From: UBA2279 sp041595875
GTDB lineage: Bacteria; Actinomycetota; Coriobacteriia; Anaerosomatales; Anaerosomataceae
Length of the DNA stretch: 17,526 nucleotides
Assembly (NCBI GenBank): GCA_041595875.1
Contig: JBFHJN010000053.1
Coordinates: forward strand, 1 to 17,526
Direction of reading: 5' to 3'
A program made the translations under genes and the position numbers. Positions 14,797 through 17,526 of this stretch are shown piece after piece. A model generated the notes under the pieces. The model was not told the origin of the DNA. It ran no database searches and was given only the letters and a program-made list of their open reading frames with translations. The first letter of the stretch is position 1, and every line of letters begins with the position of its first letter.

Positions 14797-15543
14797 CTAT
14801 GATACCGCTTCTGACCCCTTTGCCCCACGTTCGTCTGGCAGAGAGGATGCCGCATCCAGGCCGTTCTCTACCCCGGTCTCCTTCACCACGTTCTCGGGCC
14901 GGACCAGACAGCGCTCGATGGCGGCCTGCAACACTCCATACGGCCTGGAACCGATGAGGAGCTCGTTGCAGACGAGTGCCGCCGGCGTCTGTTCAACGCC
15001 CAGATGCATCGCAAGATGCCCGAACTGATGGAGCCGCTCATCAAACGCCGGGTCGGCCCACGAACGTTCGACCTCGGCACAATCAAGACCCACTTCATCG
15101 GCGATACCCAGCAACACCTTCCTGTCACCGATATCGGCTCCTGTGCCGTAGTGAGCGGTGAAGATGGCCATATGCGTGCGCCAGTGCACCTCAAAGCCCT
15201 TGTCGCGTGCGACCTCGGCCATCACCATCGCCAGATGCGTCTTGGGGATGTGGTCGAGCGCCACCCACGGTTGTCCCTGCTCGGCGGCTATCTCGACCAG
15301 TCGCGCTTCTACCCGCTCGCTGTGAGTCAATCCATGCTCGCTGGCCGAGATACCCTCATCGGGCATGTCGGGGCGCAGCTCAAAAGGCACCAGGACCAGC
15401 TCCGCGTCGTATTCCTCCGCCAGTCTGGCAAGCCTGACCTGATCGATGTAGCAGAAGGGGCATGCGTAGTCATAGAAGACGAGCACCCTTGGCCGTTCTG
15501 TCGCGCCCCCGGTCTTGTTCTGCGCTGTCTCCCCGGCATCCAT
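14797..15543 (-). CDS. DsbA-family (FrnE-like) thiol oxidoreductase
   Basis: A 248-residue protein of the DsbA/FrnE branch. The thioredoxin-like fold begins at RVLVFYDYACPFCYIDQVRL, with the redox CPFC motif at Cys28 and Cys31; the helical insertion occupies roughly 60-170. The cis-proline loop follows at LGVEQTPAALV (Thr186, Pro187). No signal peptide is present, so it is cytoplasmic like FrnE and 2-hydroxychromene-2-carboxylate isomerase relatives. The CxxC argues for thiol-disulfide exchange rather than isomerase activity. It begins 13 nt after the radical SAM gene stop and is likely in the same operon. The last 30 residues are low-complexity and polar. Confidence 0.88.
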   Translation of the reverse strand: MDAGETAQNKTGGATERPRVLVFYDYACPFCYIDQVRLARLAEEYDAELVLVPFELRPDMPDEGISASEHGLTHSERVEARLVEIAAEQGQPWVALDHIPKTHLAMVMAEVARDKGFEVHWRTHMAIFTAHYGTGADIGDRKVLLGIADEVGLDCAEVERSWADPAFDERLHQFGHLAMHLGVEQTPAALVCNELLIGSRPYGVLQAAIERCLVRPENVVKETGVENGLDAASSLPDERGAKGSEAVS

Positions 15544-15556
15544 GGCCTACCCGCTC

Positions 15557-16564
15557 TCACTCGACGATGTTCAACGGACCGCCGCACGCCGCGCATGCGC
15601 CCGACGACGTCTGGCGGCTGACGATGCGATATCGGTCTCTGCTCATGGCAACGGCCCCGCACGTCGGGCATATGGTGTCTTCCCCGCCCGGCTCATCCAC
15701 GTTGCCCAGATAGACGAAAGAGAGACCCTCCTGCGCCCCGATCTCGCGGGCGCGGCGCAATGTGGTCATCGGCGTGGCGGGCAGATGAGCCAGCTCCAGG
15801 TACGGGAAGAAACGCGTGATGTGCCACGGCGTGTCAGTCCCCAGGACGGTGGCTATCCAGGCGGCTATCCCGCGAAGGGTATCCTCGTCGTCATTGATGG
15901 TCGGGATGACATTGGTGACGACCTCCACGTGCATAAGCCAGCGCTTCTTGGCCCGCTCGGCCATCGCGAGCACCGGCTGCGCCGAACCCACCTTGCATAA
16001 CTGCCGGTACGTACGGTCGTCGAAGCCCTTCACGTCCACACGCCACACGTCGATACGCTCGCCGAGAAGATCGAGCCCCTCTTTGGTGGTGTAGCCGTTG
16101 GTGACCATCACGGTGTAGAGGCCGGCGGCTTTACAGACGTCGGAGACATCTGCCACGTACTCCGCCCAGATGACAGGCTCGTTGTAGGTGAATGCGACGC
16201 CTTCACACTGGTAGCGTCGAGCAAGATCGACCACCTCTTGAGGGCTCAGGTAGTCAAGATCGCCGTCTTCGGGTGTGGCGCGACTGATCTGCCAGTTCTG
16301 GCAGTGGCCGCACCGCATGTTGCACCCCACGCTTCCAATAGACAGCGCATGAGTTCCCGGGCGGTAGTGGAAGACGGGCTTCTTCTCGATGGGATCGACC
16401 GCAACCGAGGACACCTGGCCGTATGTGGTGGCTATCAGTCGGCCGCCCCGGTTCTCGCGGACGGTGCAGACTCCCATATGCCCCGGGGCGATCCGGCAAT
16501 CATGCGGGCACAGGTGACAGTGGACGCGGTCACCGTCGGCCTCCCAGAGCAACGCCTCGTGCAT
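15557..16564 (-). CDS. amrS: AmmeMemoRadiSam system radical SAM enzyme (AmrS)
   Basis: A 335-residue radical SAM protein. The 4Fe-4S/SAM motif is C-x3-C-x2-C at Cys81, 85 and 88 (CNMRCGHCQN). The N-terminus has additional cysteines (16, 19, 23, 33) in the PflA-like CHLCPHDC arrangement typical of this family, and a C-terminal zinc-ribbon-like tail carries two CxxC pairs (299/302 and 324/327). Conserved segments such as AFTYNEPVIWAEY, VMVTNGY and RVDVKGFDD are seen. AmrS is one part of a three-gene system with Memo-like and AMMECR1-like proteins whose biochemical role is not established; neither partner is in the window. It lies 9 nt after the Fe-S/GGDEF gene, with AAGGGGGC as ribosome binding site, indicating an operon. 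Pyruvate formate-lyase activating enzymes are related but lack the C-terminal ribbon. Confidence 0.92.
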   Translation of the reverse strand: MHEALLWEADGDRVHCHLCPHDCRIAPGHMGVCTVRENRGGRLIATTYGQVSSVAVDPIEKKPVFHYRPGTHALSIGSVGCNMRCGHCQNWQISRATPEDGDLDYLSPQEVVDLARRYQCEGVAFTYNEPVIWAEYVADVSDVCKAAGLYTVMVTNGYTTKEGLDLLGERIDVWRVDVKGFDDRTYRQLCKVGSAQPVLAMAERAKKRWLMHVEVVTNVIPTINDDEDTLRGIAAWIATVLGTDTPWHITRFFPYLELAHLPATPMTTLRRAREIGAQEGLSFVYLGNVDEPGGEDTICPTCGAVAMSRDRYRIVSRQTSSGACAACGGPLNIVE

Positions 16565-16573
16565 CGTGCCCCC

Positions 16574-17526
16574 TTAACCGGAGGCCAGACGCACCTGGCC
16601 TTTCCCGGCTGACATCGCTGCGATCACTGCCGCCTCAGCGGACTCCATGAGCGCGAGCGGGTCCTCTCTCTCGGGTGCCAGACTCGTGACTCCCATGGCC
16701 AGAGTCAGGCTCACTTCTTCTGTATACCCCTCGCCGTCCACGCGGATGGCGTCTGCGGCAACGGCGACCCTGAGCTTCTCGGCCACAGCGAACGCGGCGG
16801 TCTTCCCGATCCCGGGGAGCAGAACGGCAAAACGATCACCATCGATCCTGGCGAGCATATCCGTGGAGCGAAGCTGCAGGGCGAGACGCTCACCCAACGC
16901 ACGAAGCACGGCGTCACCGATGTCATCGCCAAGTGCGGTGTTGACCCCGGCGAAGTCATCGATGTCCAAGATCATGAGTGAAAGAGGCGAGCGGTAACGA
17001 ACCGCGCGGTCGGTCTCCAGGGCCATGCGATCTCCAAGCGCCTGGGCGTTCCATAGACCGGTCATGGCGTCCAGCGTCTGGGGGACAAGAAGCGAGTCCT
17101 CGGCGGCCTGGAGGCGACGCCTCTGCAGCGGCAGGCACATCTCCCACATGGAAACGCCCTGGTGGATCGCAACAGCGTGCTCAACGCACGTACAGAAGCC
17201 GCAGGCACCGCAATCCAGGGCATCGTCTCGGGAAGCGAATCCTCCCTCGGCCAGGATCTCATCGATGTGGGACGCAGTAGGATTCGGGACCTCGAGCGCG
17301 GTAGCCGTGAAGGAGCGGACCGCATCGATAGCCGGAAGCACGCCCAGCAAGGCCCGGGTGCTCACCCGGGTCTTGCCGCTCACAGCATTGGCGGCCGACT
17401 CGATATTGCGCTTGGCGAACAGAGAGAGCCCCGGGTTGACCGCAGGCCCGTCGATACAGCCTTCGCAGTTCAGCATATCGACGATCATAGGTGCGGTCTC
17501 CCCCGACGACATCGCACGCAGCAATC
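16574..17526 (-). CDS. Fe-hydrogenase-like/4Fe-4S sensor with degenerate GGDEF domain (N-terminus outside window)
   Basis: The C-terminal 316 residues of a larger protein; the frame runs off the window edge and the TTG at 17524 is not a credible start. Positions count from that codon. The beginning (LNCEGCIDGP, Cys20/Cys23) resembles the last cysteine motif of [FeFe]-hydrogenase large-subunit C-terminal domains found in sensory, non-catalytic relatives. A PF04060-like Fe-S domain follows: Cys105, 108, 113 and 130, with an extra Cys111. A short linker leads to a GGDEF domain (151-313) that starts with DAMTGLWN and retains the metal Asp in LDIDDF. The signature is DGDRF (228-232) instead of GGDEF, but the inhibitory RxxD (RSTD, 219-222) lies exactly five residues upstream. 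This predicts a c-di-GMP-binding, non-synthesising output controlled by the Fe-S region. It is the first gene in view of an operon with amrS and the FrnE-like gene. Confidence 0.8.
   Translation of the reverse strand, partial: LLRAMSSGETAPMIVDMLNCEGCIDGPAVNPGLSLFAKRNIESAANAVSGKTRVSTRALLGVLPAIDAVRSFTATALEVPNPTASHIDEILAEGGFASRDDALDCGACGFCTCVEHAVAIHQGVSMWEMCLPLQRRRLQAAEDSLLVPQTLDAMTGLWNAQALGDRMALETDRAVRYRSPLSLMILDIDDFAGVNTALGDDIGDAVLRALGERLALQLRSTDMLARIDGDRFAVLLPGIGKTAAFAVAEKLRVAVAADAIRVDGEGYTEEVSLTLAMGVTSLAPEREDPLALMESAEAAVIAAMSAGKGQVRLASG

Noticed and set aside
17522..17524. TTG at the window edge as the start of the GGDEF protein
   Set aside because: The residues right after it already belong to a conserved domain and the frame is open to the edge, so the gene continues outside.
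1..17526. CRISPR arrays, insertion sequences, tRNA or rRNA genes, prophage parts
   Set aside because: No regularly spaced repeats, transposase motifs, terminal inverted repeats or structural RNA signatures were seen on either strand.

Overview
The window is a high-GC, gene-dense bacterial segment. I see no RNA genes, insertion sequences, CRISPR arrays or intergenic stretch over 300 bases (the longest is 225 bp). Codon usage, gene order and the families present suggest an anaerobic or hydrogen-metabolising high-GC bacterium. Those families are the hyp hydrogenase-maturation genes, an Fe-hydrogenase-like Fe-S sensor, an AmrS radical SAM protein, a transaldolase/PGI-type glucose-6-phosphate isomerase, and ActP with a DUF485 partner. 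My best guess is an uncultured or anaerobic actinobacterial (Coriobacteriia-like) lineage; this is inference, not proof.

Left third, plus strand (1-6299): the 3' part of hypF, then hypC, hypD and hypE, the NiFe-hydrogenase active-site assembly genes. A DMT/EamA permease and a glucose-6-phosphate isomerase follow with very short or no gaps, so all six may be one transcription unit. It ends at a pair of strong hairpins (6314-6374) that separate it from a convergent minus-strand block.

Middle, minus strand (6394-9166): an organic-acid uptake module of universal stress protein, DUF485-type small membrane protein and ActP-like sodium/solute symporter. Upstream of it lies a 225-bp intergenic region. 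It holds a candidate promoter with a 15-bp palindrome over the -10, and a pair of direct repeats resembling binding sites of LytTR response regulators.

Right, minus strand (9392-14782): a tightly packed operon of GT-A glycosyltransferase, TauE/SafE permease, tandem-GNAT acetyltransferase, LytS-type sensor kinase, LytTR response regulator and YfcE-type phosphoesterase. Start and stop codons overlap (TGATG, GTGA and an 11-nt overlap) at the first junctions. The kinase/regulator pair sits directly upstream of the transporter module and plausibly controls it, as BtsSR and YpdAB do for pyruvate transport in E. coli.

Far right, minus strand (14797-17526): an Fe-S/hydrogenase-like protein with a C-terminal degenerate GGDEF domain (truncated by the window edge), the AmmeMemoRadiSam radical SAM enzyme and a FrnE/DsbA-like thiol oxidoreductase, separated by 9 and 13 nt. 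The most unusual item is the sensor. Its GGDEF signature is DGDRF (probably no cyclase activity) but an RxxD inhibitory site is intact, suggesting a redox-linked c-di-GMP receptor.
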